Source of the DNA: Corynebacterium ciconiae DSM 44920
GTDB lineage: Bacteria; Actinomycetota; Actinomycetes; Mycobacteriales; Mycobacteriaceae
DNA length: 64,000 nt
Assembly: GCF_030440575.1 (NCBI RefSeq)
Contig: NZ_CP047189.1
Location: 2,170,001 to 2,234,000 of the forward strand
Direction of reading: 5' to 3'
The notes beneath the pieces were generated by a model. It did not search any database. It worked only from the letters and a program-made list of their open reading frames with translations, and was not told where the DNA came from. This document shows positions 26,540-35,143 of this stretch, in pieces. Position 1 is the stretch's first letter; every line of letters begins with the position of its first letter. The translations under genes were made by a program, and so were the position numbers.

Positions 26540-27006
26540 TCGATCACCTCGATACCGGTGCGTTCGGCGGCCGGGAGAGCGTCGATAAGCGTGCTCAGTG
26601 GAGTGCCGCCAAGAGCAGCGTCGGGAGCGATCTCGTGCCAGGGGATGAGCACGAAGCCGCGCTGGTGAGCATAAGGATGCGGGACGGTGAGTGTGGGATC
26701 TGTGCTGGTGAAGCCCGGGATATCCACGATGTCCACGTCGAGAGTGCGCGGACCCCAGTGGCGCTGGCGTACCCGCTCGGCGCGGGCCTCGAGGGCCTGG
26801 CCGCGGGCGAGTAGCTGCTGCGGAGTGGACTCGGTGTCCACGATGAGAACCGCGTTGAGGAAGTCCGGCTGGTCCTCCACTCCCCATGGCGCGGTGACAT
26901 AGAGCGAGGAGCAGGCCACCATCTCGGAGCGGAACTCCTCCAGCACGCTCGCCAGATGGGAGCGAGAAGCACCAGTATTGGAGCCGATCGATATCACTGC
27001 GCGCAT
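26536..27006 (-). CDS. folK: 2-amino-4-hydroxy-6-hydroxymethyldihydropteridine pyrophosphokinase
   Basis: HPPK, 156 residues, transferring pyrophosphate from ATP to 6-hydroxymethyl-dihydropterin for folate synthesis. Family features: SIGSNTGASRSHL near the start, YVTAPWGVEDQPDFLNAV, RHWGPRTLDVDIVDI (the metal-binding Asp pair), and HPYAHQRGFVLIPW. It sits six bases after folB in the operon folE-folP-folB-folK. Length is usual for the family. Confidence 0.97.
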   Translation of the reverse strand: MRAVISIGSNTGASRSHLASVLEEFRSEMVACSSLYVTAPWGVEDQPDFLNAVLIVDTESTPQQLLARGQALEARAERVRQRHWGPRTLDVDIVDIPGFTSTDPTLTVPHPYAHQRGFVLIPWHEIAPDAALGGTPLSTLIDALPAAERTGIEVIE

Positions 27007-27012
27007 GATTCA

Positions 27013-27372
27013 CTACCTCCTGCGAGAGCGGCGCGCCACCACGGCCACGTCCTGGAAGGGCAGATCGATGGGGGCATCGGGCTTGTGGATGCGCACCTCA
27101 ATGGCGTGCAGCTGCGGGAAGCGCTCCATGGCCTGCTCCGCGATGGTGGAGGCGACGGTCTCGATGAGATCCATGGGAGGTCCGGTGAGCACCGCGTGGG
27201 CCAGCTCGGCGAGCTCACCATAATGCACTGTGCCGGCGAGGGTGTCCTCGCGGGGAAAGTCGAGCCAACAGGTGAGATCCGCCAAAAAGCGCTGCCCGGC
27301 GCGTTTCTCGAAGTCGAAAACCCCGTGATAACCGGTGGCTTCGAGGCCAGTGAGTTCAATACGATCAGCCAT
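27013..27372 (-). CDS. folB: dihydroneopterin aldolase
   Basis: A 119-residue DHNA starting MADRIELTGLEATGYHGVFD. The YHGVFDFEKRAGQRFLAD motif, the VHYGELAELAHAVL active-site block and the C-terminal VRIHKPDAPIDLPFQDVAVV (Lys before PDAP) are all family hallmarks. It splits dihydroneopterin to 6-hydroxymethyl-dihydropterin and glycolaldehyde. The ATG overlaps the folP stop by one base (TAATG). Confidence 0.97.
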   Translation of the reverse strand: MADRIELTGLEATGYHGVFDFEKRAGQRFLADLTCWLDFPREDTLAGTVHYGELAELAHAVLTGPPMDLIETVASTIAEQAMERFPQLHAIEVRIHKPDAPIDLPFQDVAVVARRSRRR

Positions 27373-28202
27373 TAACTCTCCTCAGGATGGTTCCACAACT
27401 GGGCCACGTCCACCGCGTCGCGCGAGACAGCCACGTCGTGCACCCGGACACACCACGCGCCCTGCTGGGCGGCAATCGCGGTGACAGCGGCGGTGGCCGG
27501 ATCCGGATGGGAATCTAGGCCGCGGGCCAGGCGGATGGCGTTGAGGAAACGCTTACGCGACGCCCCCACCAGCACGGGGAACTCACCGGCGGTGAACACG
27601 TGAAGGTTGTGCAACAGCTCCCAGTTGTCGCGGGCGGTCTTGGCAAAGCCCAAGCCGGGATCCACGGTGATGTTCTCCGGCCGCACCCCGGCGTCGATGG
27701 CGGCGGCGGTGAGCTCGGCGAGGGCGCGGCGCACATCCTCCACCACGCTGCCCGGGGCGTGGGCGGCACCGGAGGCGTTGCCGAAGGTGGCGGCCTTCCA
27801 ATGCATGAGACACACCGGAAGGTCGGTCTCGGCCATCACCGCACGCATCTCGGGGTCGGCGAGCCCGCCGGAAACATCGTTGATAAGGTCCACCCCCGCC
27901 TCGGCTGCGGCGGCGGCCACGGAGGCGCGCATCGTATCAACCGAGGTGGCGATCCCCTCGGCGTGAAGCGCGGCGATCACCGGCACCACGCGCTCACGCT
28001 CCACGGCGGCATCCACGCGGGTGGCGCCGGGCCGGGTGGATTCCCCGCCGACATCAATAATGTCTGCCCCCTCGGCCACGAGCCGACGGGCGTGGCGCAG
28101 CGCCGCGTCCGGATCAAGGTACCGGCCGCCATCCGAGAAGGAATCCTCGGTCACGTTCACGATGCCCATCACGGTGGCGCGGTGCGGGTGCTGCAGGATC
28201 AT
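27372..28202 (-). CDS. folP: dihydropteroate synthase
   Basis: A 276-residue DHPS, the sulfonamide target, condensing pterin pyrophosphate with p-aminobenzoate. Motifs: MGIVNVTEDSFSDGG, IDVGGESTRPGA, DLINDVSGG, and VGASRKRFL with the PABA/pterin-binding Lys-Arg. The ATG at 28202 was chosen because a GGAG ribosome site sits seven to eight bases upstream, inside the end region of folE; the longer ORF is out of character. Overlaps folB by one base. Confidence 0.96.
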   Translation of the reverse strand: MILQHPHRATVMGIVNVTEDSFSDGGRYLDPDAALRHARRLVAEGADIIDVGGESTRPGATRVDAAVERERVVPVIAALHAEGIATSVDTMRASVAAAAAEAGVDLINDVSGGLADPEMRAVMAETDLPVCLMHWKAATFGNASGAAHAPGSVVEDVRRALAELTAAAIDAGVRPENITVDPGLGFAKTARDNWELLHNLHVFTAGEFPVLVGASRKRFLNAIRLARGLDSHPDPATAAVTAIAAQQGAWCVRVHDVAVSRDAVDVAQLWNHPEES

Positions 28203-28213
28203 GGCGGTTTCTC

Positions 28214-28792
28214 CTAGCATCCGCGGATGAGGCTGAGGGCTTCGGCGCGGGAGGCGGCATCGCGTTGGAATCCGCCGCGCACCGCCGATGTGGTGGTCAT
28301 CGCACCGGGCTTGCGGATGCCGCGCATCCCCATGCACATGTGCTCGCATTCGATCACCACGATCACCGAGTGCGCGCCCAGCTTCTCCACCAGCGCATCG
28401 GCCACCTGGGTGGTTAAACGCTCCTGCACCTGCGGTCGCTTGGCATAGAGATCCACCAGCCTGGCCAGTTTGGATAGCCCCGTCACGGTGCCGCTGGGCC
28501 CGGGAATGTAGCCGATGTGGGCGCGCCCATAGAAGGGCACGAGGTGGTGCTCGCACATGGAGTAGATGGGAATATCACGCACCAGCACCAGCTCGCGGTG
28601 ATCCTCCTCGAAGGTGGTGTTCAGCACTTCGGCGGGGTCCTCGCGCAGCCCTGCGAAGATTTCGCGGTAAGCCCGCGCCACCCGGGCTGGGGTGTCCACG
28701 AGGCCATCGCGGTCCGGATCCTCCCCAATGGCGAGAAGGATCTCGCGCACCGCGCGCTCGATGCGCTCGGCGTCAAACTCGTGCTCGCTCAT
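28214..28792 (-). CDS. folE: GTP cyclohydrolase I
   Basis: GTP cyclohydrolase I, 192 residues, the first step of folate synthesis. Zinc ligands are in [11 protein letters not shown] and [13 protein letters not shown], and the [27 protein letters not shown] stretch (read in parts) is characteristic. It follows ftsH by six bases and starts the folE-folP-folB-folK-DUF3180 series of overlapping genes, so ftsH and the folate genes are probably one operon. Confidence 0.98.
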   Translation of the reverse strand: MSEHEFDAERIERAVREILLAIGEDPDRDGLVDTPARVARAYREIFAGLREDPAEVLNTTFEEDHRELVLVRDIPIYSMCEHHLVPFYGRAHIGYIPGPSGTVTGLSKLARLVDLYAKRPQVQERLTTQVADALVEKLGAHSVIVVIECEHMCMGMRGIRKPGAMTTTSAVRGGFQRDAASRAEALSLIRGC

Positions 28793-28798
28793 GCTCGC

Positions 28799-31075
28799 CT
28801 ACTCCTGCGCCCGGTGGTTGCCGTTGTAGTGCTCGTCCTCGGCGTCTGGGCGCTCGCGCTCCGGCAGGCGGAAACCGATGGCCTCGGTGCTATCGCCGTA
28901 GTTTTCCACCCCCGGGTGCTGCTTCTGCGGGTCGGGCTCGTCCTGCGGCCAGCCGGGCACTGTCCAGCCCTCGGGCGGCGGGGTGCCGTAATTCGGAGTG
29001 GAGCCGGAGTTCGGAGTCCACGGGCCCTGTTCCGGCGCCACGGGGGACAGCTCCTGCTGGCGCTTGGCCATCTCCGCTTCTCGACGCGCCCTCGCTGCCT
29101 TCGAGGCCTCGAGCAGGGAGAAGGGCTTCGGCGGCTCCTCGCCGCGCTCGATAGCCTCCTCCACGGGGGTCTTGACGGGCTCGCGGTCGAACTGGGCCGG
29201 GAAGTCGATGTCCTCGGCGGGGAAGACCTCGTCCACACCGCGCGGTTCGATATCGGAGAACAGCGCCTCCAGATCGGGCCGGCGCAGCGTTTCCTTCTGC
29301 AGCAGCTTGTAGGCCAGTGCATCGAGGGTGTCGCGGTGTTCGCGCAGGATGCGGTAGCTGGTTTCGTGCGCCTTGCGCAGCAGATAACGCACCTCGTCGT
29401 CGATGGTGGCGGCCACCTTCTCGGAGTATTCGATAGAGCCGCCGCGGCCCATGCCGGCGAAGGGATCGCCCTGCTCCTCGCCGTACTTGACCAAACCGAG
29501 CTCCGGGGACATGCCGTATTCGGTCACCATGGCCCGGGCGATCTTCGTGGCCTGCTCGATATCGGAGGAGGCACCCGTGGTGGGGGCGCCGAAGACGAGT
29601 TCCTCGGCGGAACGGCCACCCATGGCAAAGACCAAGCGGGCAAACAGCTCCTTGCGGTTGTACATGCCCTTGTCGTCTTCCTGGGCCGTCATCGCATGTC
29701 CGCCGGTGCGGCCACGCGCCAAGATCGTCACCTTGTACACGCGCTCAATATCCTTCAGCGCCCATGCAGACAGGGTGTGGCCACCCTCGTGGTAGGCGGT
29801 GATCTTCTTCTCCTGCTCGGAGATCACCTTGGAGGAGCGGCGCGGACCGCCGATCACGCGATCGGTGGCTTCCTCGAGGGCATCGGCGGTGATCACACTG
29901 CCGCCCACTCGGGCGGTGAGCAACGCGGCCTCGTTGAGCACATTGGCCAGATCCGCGCCGGACATGCCGGCGGTGCGCTTGGCCAGAGCCTTGAGATCAG
30001 CATCGGAGGCGAAGGGCTTGCCCTTCGCGTGCACCTCGAGGATCTTTTCACGGCCCTTCAGATCCGGGTTGGTCACCGGGATCTGGCGGTCGAAGCGGCC
30101 CGGGCGCAGCAGCGCGGGGTCCAAGATATCGGGGCGGTTGGTGGCGGCCATGAGGATCACGCCCTGGCGGTCGCCGAAGCCGTCCATCTCCACCAGCAGC
30201 TGGTTGAGGGTTTGCTCGCGCTCGTCGTGGCCGCCGCCCATGCCGGCGCCACGCTGGCGGCCGACGGCGTCGATCTCGTCGACGAAGATAATGCAGGGAC
30301 TGTTTTCCTTAGCCTGCTTGAACAGATCGCGCACTCGGGAGGCTCCCACACCCACAAACATCTCCACAAAGTCGGAACCGGAGATGGAGTAGAAGGGCAC
30401 CCCGGCCTCACCGGCAACGGCGCGGGCCAGCAAGGTTTTACCCGTACCGGGCGGGCCGTAGAGCAGCACGCCTCGCGGGATCTTGGCGCCCAGCTTCTCG
30501 TAGATGGTGGGATCCTGCAGGAAGTCCTTGATCTCGTGGAGCTCGTCCACGGCCTCGTCCGCACCCGCCACATCCGCGAAGGTGTTGGTGGGCATGTCCT
30601 TGGTGAGTTCCTTGGCCTTGGAGCCGCCGAAACCAAAAGGCCCCATGCCGCCGCCCTGCATGCGGCTGAAGAAGAACATGATGAGGGCGAAGATGAGCAG
30701 CAGCGGCAGCATCATCGTCAGCATCGAACCGATGAAGGAATCCCGGGTGACCTTGGTGGTGAACTTCTCGGGGTCGGCCTTAGTGACCCGATCGAAGATC
30801 TCCGGGGCGGTGCGGGCCGGGTACTGGGTCTGGATCTTCTCCACACCCTCCGTTTTGTCCACGGTGGTGGGCTTCTTCAGCTCGATGAGTATCCGCTGCT
30901 CGCGGTCATCAATACGCACCTCTTTGGCGTTTTTGTCATTGAGCTGGGACAGCGCCACCGAGGTATCGACCTCGCGGTAGGAGCGGGTATCGTCCGTCAG
31001 CTGCACAATGAGAAACAGCCCCACCAGCGCAACAGCCGCGATAAGCCCGATATTGAGGATCTTTTTGTTCTTCAT
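28799..31075 (-). CDS. ftsH: ATP-dependent zinc metalloprotease FtsH
   Basis: A 758-residue membrane AAA protease. Two membrane helices flank a periplasmic domain (residues about 8-24 and 114-135); the AAA domain has Walker A GPPGTGKT, the pore loop [13 protein letters not shown] with DFVEMF, and [14 protein letters not shown]. The zinc site is HEGGH in [12 protein letters not shown]. The C-terminal 120 residues are Pro/Glu-rich and probably disordered, making it longer than the roughly 650-residue E. coli protein, as in other Corynebacteriales. It degrades damaged or short-lived membrane and cytosolic proteins. Starts 14 bases after hpt. Confidence 0.98.
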   Translation of the reverse strand: MKNKKILNIGLIAAVALVGLFLIVQLTDDTRSYREVDTSVALSQLNDKNAKEVRIDDREQRILIELKKPTTVDKTEGVEKIQTQYPARTAPEIFDRVTKADPEKFTTKVTRDSFIGSMLTMMLPLLLIFALIMFFFSRMQGGGMGPFGFGGSKAKELTKDMPTNTFADVAGADEAVDELHEIKDFLQDPTIYEKLGAKIPRGVLLYGPPGTGKTLLARAVAGEAGVPFYSISGSDFVEMFVGVGASRVRDLFKQAKENSPCIIFVDEIDAVGRQRGAGMGGGHDEREQTLNQLLVEMDGFGDRQGVILMAATNRPDILDPALLRPGRFDRQIPVTNPDLKGREKILEVHAKGKPFASDADLKALAKRTAGMSGADLANVLNEAALLTARVGGSVITADALEEATDRVIGGPRRSSKVISEQEKKITAYHEGGHTLSAWALKDIERVYKVTILARGRTGGHAMTAQEDDKGMYNRKELFARLVFAMGGRSAEELVFGAPTTGASSDIEQATKIARAMVTEYGMSPELGLVKYGEEQGDPFAGMGRGGSIEYSEKVAATIDDEVRYLLRKAHETSYRILREHRDTLDALAYKLLQKETLRRPDLEALFSDIEPRGVDEVFPAEDIDFPAQFDREPVKTPVEEAIERGEEPPKPFSLLEASKAARARREAEMAKRQQELSPVAPEQGPWTPNSGSTPNYGTPPPEGWTVPGWPQDEPDPQKQHPGVENYGDSTEAIGFRLPERERPDAEDEHYNGNHRAQE

Positions 31076-31089
31076 AGAGGCCTTTGAGT

Positions 31090-31674
31090 CTAGTCCTTAT
31101 ACACGCGTTCTTTGAGTAGACCGATATACGGCAAATCGCGATAGTGCTCGGCATAGTCGAGGCCATAGCCGACGACGAACGCGTTGATGATGTCGAAGCC
31201 GACGTCGAGAAGCTCCACCTTGGCGGACACAGCCTCCGGCTTACGCAAAAGCGTGACCACCTTGAGGGAGGCGGGCTGGCGGTTGGAGAGGTTCTTCATC
31301 AGCCAAGAGAGGGTGAGACCGGAATCGATGATGTCTTCCACGATGAGCACATGCTTGCCAGCGATATCGCGATCCAGATCCTTGAGAATGCGCACCACCC
31401 CGGAGGAGGACACCGAGTTGCCATAGGAGGACACCGCCATGAACTCCATCTGTGCGGGAATGGAGAGCTCGCGGGAGAAATCGGTGATGAAATACACCGC
31501 GCCCTTGAGCACGCACACCAACACGAGGTCATCCTCAATATCGGCGTATTCCTCGCTCACCTTCGCGGCGAGCTCGCGGATACGTGCTTGCAGGGTGGTT
31601 TCGTCGATGATGACGGCTTCGATGTCGTCGTGATACTTGCCCGCGGGAACGGCGATGTCCTTGGCAGATTCCAT
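31090..31674 (-). CDS. hpt: hypoxanthine phosphoribosyltransferase
   Basis: A 194-residue PRTase for purine salvage, converting hypoxanthine or guanine plus PRPP to IMP or GMP. The PRPP loop [17 protein letters not shown] is clear, as are [20 protein letters not shown] and the C-terminal [28 protein letters not shown] (given in parts). The order tilS-hpt-ftsH is conserved across Gram-positive bacteria. ATG at 31674 is 19 bases after tilS. Confidence 0.97.
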   Translation of the reverse strand: MESAKDIAVPAGKYHDDIEAVIIDETTLQARIRELAAKVSEEYADIEDDLVLVCVLKGAVYFITDFSRELSIPAQMEFMAVSSYGNSVSSSGVVRILKDLDRDIAGKHVLIVEDIIDSGLTLSWLMKNLSNRQPASLKVVTLLRKPEAVSAKVELLDVGFDIINAFVVGYGLDYAEHYRDLPYIGLLKERVYKD

Positions 31675-31693
31675 GATGGTTCCTAGCTGCTAA

Positions 31694-32635
31694 TTAGGGG
31701 GATTCGTCCATGACGAGTGTGCCACTTTTTCGGCGCACGACCAACCGTAGCCCCTCCGCGGTTTTCCCCACCGCTACCCCACCTTGGCCATGCCAATTCA
31801 CCAACAGCGCATCAACCGCGTCGATTGTGGCCGCTGAGACGGCCGCATCGTGGTGGCGCAAGAAGGCGATAATGCTTCGTACCCGCAGTGCCCGCGGGGC
31901 GGAAGCCAGCGACACGCTCACCCCGTCGGAGTCGATCTCGGGCACCTGAGCAGCAATGAAGTCCGCATCCTCGCGGGCAGTGGCCGCGGCCCGGGCGAGT
32001 GCAGGAGCCACATCGGCTCCGGTGATCTCCTCCAACAAGGGCATCACCTTCGAGCGGATCGCTATACGACGCACACTCGCGTCCTCATTAAGCGGATCCT
32101 GCCACGGCCTCAACCCCAGCTCCGCGCAGGCACCCACGGTGTCGGCACGCCGCAGGCCTAGGAAGGGCCGCTGGACGTGCCGGTCGCTCACCGCCATCCC
32201 CGCAACTCGGCCCCGCAGCGCCGAGAGCAACACAGTCTCCGCCTGGTCATCGAGGGTGTGCGCCACCCACACCGGCCGCGATCCCGCCTGGGCGCGCAGC
32301 GCGGCGTAGCGGGCACGGCGCGCGGCCGCCTCCATCCCGCCGGCGCGGGCATCCACCGTCACCGGGGCCACCACAGCCTCCGCCCCCATGCGGCGGGCCG
32401 TGGCCGCGGCCTGCTCCGCCACCTCGCGGGAGCCCGGCTGCAACTGGTGGTCCACGCAGATCGCCCGCACCTGCACCCCCTCGGCGAGGGCCGCCGCCAC
32501 GAGGGCGAGGGAGTCTGGCCCGCCCGACAGGCCGATGGCTGCGGCGGGAGAGGCATGGACGCGGAGGTGGCGTCGACAAGCAAGAAAGTGCGGGCTGCGC
32601 CGCGGGAGCGGAATCTCGCCGATGTGAGTGGGCAT
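31694..32635 (-). CDS. tilS: tRNA(Ile)-lysidine synthase
   Basis: A 313-residue TilS that attaches lysine to C34 of tRNA-Ile2 (CAU anticodon) so it reads AUA. The PP-loop IGLSGGPDSLAL is at the N-terminus and VAHTLDDQAETVLLSALRG is the second family motif. Length corresponds to the shorter actinobacterial form lacking the full C-terminal domain of E. coli TilS (about 430). It is three bases after dacB and leads into hpt. Confidence 0.95.
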   Translation of the reverse strand: MPTHIGEIPLPRRSPHFLACRRHLRVHASPAAAIGLSGGPDSLALVAAALAEGVQVRAICVDHQLQPGSREVAEQAAATARRMGAEAVVAPVTVDARAGGMEAAARRARYAALRAQAGSRPVWVAHTLDDQAETVLLSALRGRVAGMAVSDRHVQRPFLGLRRADTVGACAELGLRPWQDPLNEDASVRRIAIRSKVMPLLEEITGADVAPALARAAATAREDADFIAAQVPEIDSDGVSVSLASAPRALRVRSIIAFLRHHDAAVSAATIDAVDALLVNWHGQGGVAVGKTAEGLRLVVRRKSGTLVMDESP

Positions 32636-32638
32636 GGG

Positions 32639-33925
32639 CTAGAAGGAACGGATCGAGGAGGCGAGCTCGTCCATTGCGGCACGAGCCGGCAGGACAGAGG
32701 CATCATTGCAGATGAACGCGAAGGCATAGGTGTGGCCGTTCTCGGCGGGAATGAGCCCGGCCAGCGCCGCGGTGTTGGTGAGCGTGCCCGTCTTGGCCCG
32801 CACCCAGCCCTCCCCGGAGCTGCCGCCGAAACGGGCGCTGAGGCTGCCCTCGCCGCCGGCCACGGGCAAGGCATTGAGCAACGGGCGCAGCGCCGGATCG
32901 CTCGCCACCGTAGACAGCACCCGCACGAAGGCGGCCGCGGAGATGGCGTTATCGGTGGACAACCCAGAGTTGTCCACCATCTCCATGCCGCTGGTGTCGA
33001 TGCCATGCTCGGCCAGCACCGCGAGAGTTGCCTCGCGGGAGCCCTCCTGGGTGGCAGGATAGCCGGTGTGTACCGCCACCTCGCGGCCGATCGCCTCGGC
33101 CATCACATTGTCCGAATGCACCATCATGGTGTGCAGGCGTACCGCCAGCGGCTCGGAGCTCACACTCGCCACAGCCGGCCCGGTCGCCTCGGCGGCACCC
33201 ACAAACTCCACGCCCAGCTTCTTCGCCAACGCCTGGGCCACATCCTCCGCCGGGGTGGTCGAGCGCGGCACATCGCCGTACTCGGCGCCGATGCGCGCAC
33301 CGTTGAGCATCATCGGCTGCATGGGCGCGATGTAGCCGCCGGCGATGTCATCCTTATTCCACTTGGGGCTGAAAGGCTCATCCGGCCACACCGAGGTGTC
33401 CATGGCCACCGCCTCCACCGGGGTGTCGGACAGCTGCTCCACCACGCTATCCAGCTGGGCATCATTGAGCATCACATCACCTGCGGCCTTGAGCACCACG
33501 GTGCCGGAGCCATCATCGTGAACGGTGGTGGTGAGCTGATCATTCTCACCCAGTGCGATCAGCGCGGCCGCTGCGGTGAGCAGCTTCGTGGCCGAGGCGG
33601 GACGCACCTGCTCATCGGGGTTCACCGACCACACCTGCTCGCCCGTACTGGTATCGCTGACCACCCCAGTGAAGGAGCCGAGGCGCGGATCAGTGGCCTT
33701 GTCCGCAATCAGCGCGCCCAGCTGCCCATTGTCCACCTCAGCCTGGGGCTCGGCGGCGGCAAAACTGCCGGTGACATCGTGCGCGCTCACCACCTCGGGG
33801 TGGCTGAGGCCCCGCTCTGTCACATAGGCCTGGATGCCCACCCCAGCGATGGAGGCGACCGCGGCGCCGGCCACAACGATGGAGGTAACCCACCACGTTT
33901 TCGGATTCTTCGCCTTCGCAGACAT
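32639..33925 (-). CDS. dacB: D-alanyl-D-alanine carboxypeptidase / endopeptidase (PBP4-type)
   Basis: A 428-residue class C low-molecular-weight PBP. An N-terminal signal/anchor helix ([19 protein letters not shown]) is followed by the catalytic SxxK in [12 protein letters not shown], the SxN motif in [10 protein letters not shown] and the KTG box in RAKTGTLTN. The ATG at 33925 has GGGGAAGAG just before it; the further upstream ORF start at 33952 lacks such a site. It trims D-Ala from peptidoglycan peptides outside the membrane. It heads the dacB-tilS-hpt-ftsH-folate block and diverges from ppa. Confidence 0.95.
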   Translation of the reverse strand: MSAKAKNPKTWWVTSIVVAGAAVASIAGVGIQAYVTERGLSHPEVVSAHDVTGSFAAAEPQAEVDNGQLGALIADKATDPRLGSFTGVVSDTSTGEQVWSVNPDEQVRPASATKLLTAAAALIALGENDQLTTTVHDDGSGTVVLKAAGDVMLNDAQLDSVVEQLSDTPVEAVAMDTSVWPDEPFSPKWNKDDIAGGYIAPMQPMMLNGARIGAEYGDVPRSTTPAEDVAQALAKKLGVEFVGAAEATGPAVASVSSEPLAVRLHTMMVHSDNVMAEAIGREVAVHTGYPATQEGSREATLAVLAEHGIDTSGMEMVDNSGLSTDNAISAAAFVRVLSTVASDPALRPLLNALPVAGGEGSLSARFGGSSGEGWVRAKTGTLTNTAALAGLIPAENGHTYAFAFICNDASVLPARAAMDELASSIRSF

Positions 33926-34061
33926 CTCTTCCCCTACTCTTATGCGCCGCACGTACCCGAGCGATTATAGGCCACGCTACGATAGGAACAGACCCTCCCA
34001 GCGAGGGCGTTGTTTGTACCACCCGATACATTTCCAGCCGAAAGGGGCTGCAGCTCACGCC

Positions 34062-34538
34062 ATGTCTGTTGAAGTAACCATCGAGATTCCCAAGGGCTCC
34101 CGCAATAAGTACGAGGTGGACCACGAGTCCGGCAAGGTGTATCTGGACCGCTACCTGTTCACCCCGATGGCCTACCCCCTGGACTACGGGTTCATTGACC
34201 ACACCCTCGGCGAGGATGGCGACCCGATGGATGCCCTCGTGATCCTGCCCGAGCCCGTGTTCCCCGGCGTGATCGTTGAGGCCCGCCCCGTGGGTGTGTT
34301 CAAGATGACCGACGAGGCCGGCGGCGATGACAAGCTGCTCTGCGTGATCGACGACGTCCGCTGGGAGCACATCCAGGACATCACCGATGTGCCGCAGGCG
34401 CTGCGCGACGAGATCGAGCACTTCTTTGTGCACTACAAGGATCTCGAGCCCAACAAGGAAGTGCAGGGCTCTGGCTGGGGCGATAAGGCCGAGGCCGAGA
34501 AGATCCTGCAGGACTCCGTGGAGCGCTACGGCAAGTAA
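34062..34538 (+). CDS. ppa: inorganic pyrophosphatase
   Basis: A 158-residue family I pyrophosphatase. The metal-binding signature DGDPMDALV is present, together with [15 protein letters not shown] near the start, and the HYKDLEPNK segment near the end. It hydrolyses PPi to two phosphates and pulls biosynthetic reactions forward. ATG 34062 follows a GGGGCTG region; length agrees with actinobacterial hexameric enzymes. Divergent from dacB over 136 bases, a common arrangement in Corynebacterium. The Pls gene downstream releases PPi in its adenylation step, but the pairing is probably coincidental. Confidence 0.97.
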   Translation: MSVEVTIEIPKGSRNKYEVDHESGKVYLDRYLFTPMAYPLDYGFIDHTLGEDGDPMDALVILPEPVFPGVIVEARPVGVFKMTDEAGGDDKLLCVIDDVRWEHIQDITDVPQALRDEIEHFFVHYKDLEPNKEVQGSGWGDKAEAEKILQDSVERYGK

Positions 34539-34583
34539 ATGATTCTTGTGTGGCAGATGTGATCTGTCTAGGATCAGGTATGA

Positions 34584-34658
34584 GGAGTCGGCTCCTCCCT
34601 TCGAAGTGGAGATCGAAGGGGGCGGGTCGGCTCCTTTATGCTGCTATGCGCCCTTTTT
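34584..34658 (+). terminator. long hairpin and T-run between ppa and the MarR gene
   Basis: Inner stem CCCTTCGA (34597-34604) with TCGAAGGG (34613-34620). Flanking AGGAGTCGGCTC and GGGTCGGCTCCT can extend it with several G-U pairs. A second stem GGGCG/CGCCC ends in TTTTT at 34654-34658. Best read as a ppa terminator, or an attenuator before the MarR-pls operon. Confidence 0.5.
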
Positions 34659-34670
34659 CGCACTCGGTTG

Positions 34671-34681
34671 GTTAGACTAAC
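34671..34681. promoter_or_regulatory. GTTAGACTAAC palindrome over the marR -10 region
   Basis: GTTAG-A-CTAAC is a perfect inverted repeat around one central base. It overlaps a possible -10 hexamer TAGACT (34673-34678) that would start transcription at the marR ATG itself (34686), a leaderless message. Likely an autoregulatory operator of the MarR protein. Confidence 0.4.
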
Positions 34682-34685
34682 GGCT

Positions 34686-35138
34686 ATGGCCATACATCCT
34701 GATCTCCCCCAGATGTTGCTTGAGTCCCCTTCTTTCCAACTAGAACGCCTCCGCAGACGCACCCGCGACGAGGTGGAGGCAGCGCTCCACGAGGAGCACA
34801 CTAACCTGCGGGAGTACTGGGTGTTGTGCTGTCTGGCCGCTGCGAGCGCCTCCAGCCAATCCAAGCTGTGCGACATCCTCTCCATGGACGCCTCCGACAT
34901 GGTGCGGCTCATCGACGCCCTGGAGGAGAAGAACTGGGTCAAGCGCGAGCGCGATAAGCAGGATCGACGCCGCCAGATCGTCACCACCACCAAAAAGGGC
35001 ACCAAAGCCCGCACGCAGCTGGCGGAGATCGTCGCCGCGGCCGAGGACCGGGCCCTCGATGAGTCTACGAATAAGCAGCTCAAGCATCTGCGCAAACTGG
35101 CGAAGGCGATCATGACCGCCGAAGCCTCCGAGGATTAG
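34686..35138 (+). CDS. MarR-family transcriptional regulator of the pls operon
   Basis: A 150-residue winged-helix protein. The DNA-binding region is SSQSKLCDILSMDASDMVRLIDALEEKNWVKRERDKQDRRRQIV (described by position: residues 57-100), with the wing DKQDRRRQIVTTTKKG typical of MarR. Start taken as MAIHPDLPQ at ATG 34686; the upstream ORF extension to 34638 lies in the hairpin region. It ends five bases before the pls GTG, so both are probably one transcript. Such regulators usually repress an operon until a small ligand (often a phenolic or toxic compound) binds. Confidence 0.85.
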   Translation: MAIHPDLPQMLLESPSFQLERLRRRTRDEVEAALHEEHTNLREYWVLCCLAAASASSQSKLCDILSMDASDMVRLIDALEEKNWVKRERDKQDRRRQIVTTTKKGTKARTQLAEIVAAAEDRALDESTNKQLKHLRKLAKAIMTAEASED

Positions 35139-35143
35139 GCCGC

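Noticed and set aside
28517..31087. Plus-strand ORF of 856 codons opposite ftsH
   Set aside because: Antisense to a clear AAA protease with all motifs; composition is low-complexity Gly/His/Leu typical of a GC-rich shadow frame.
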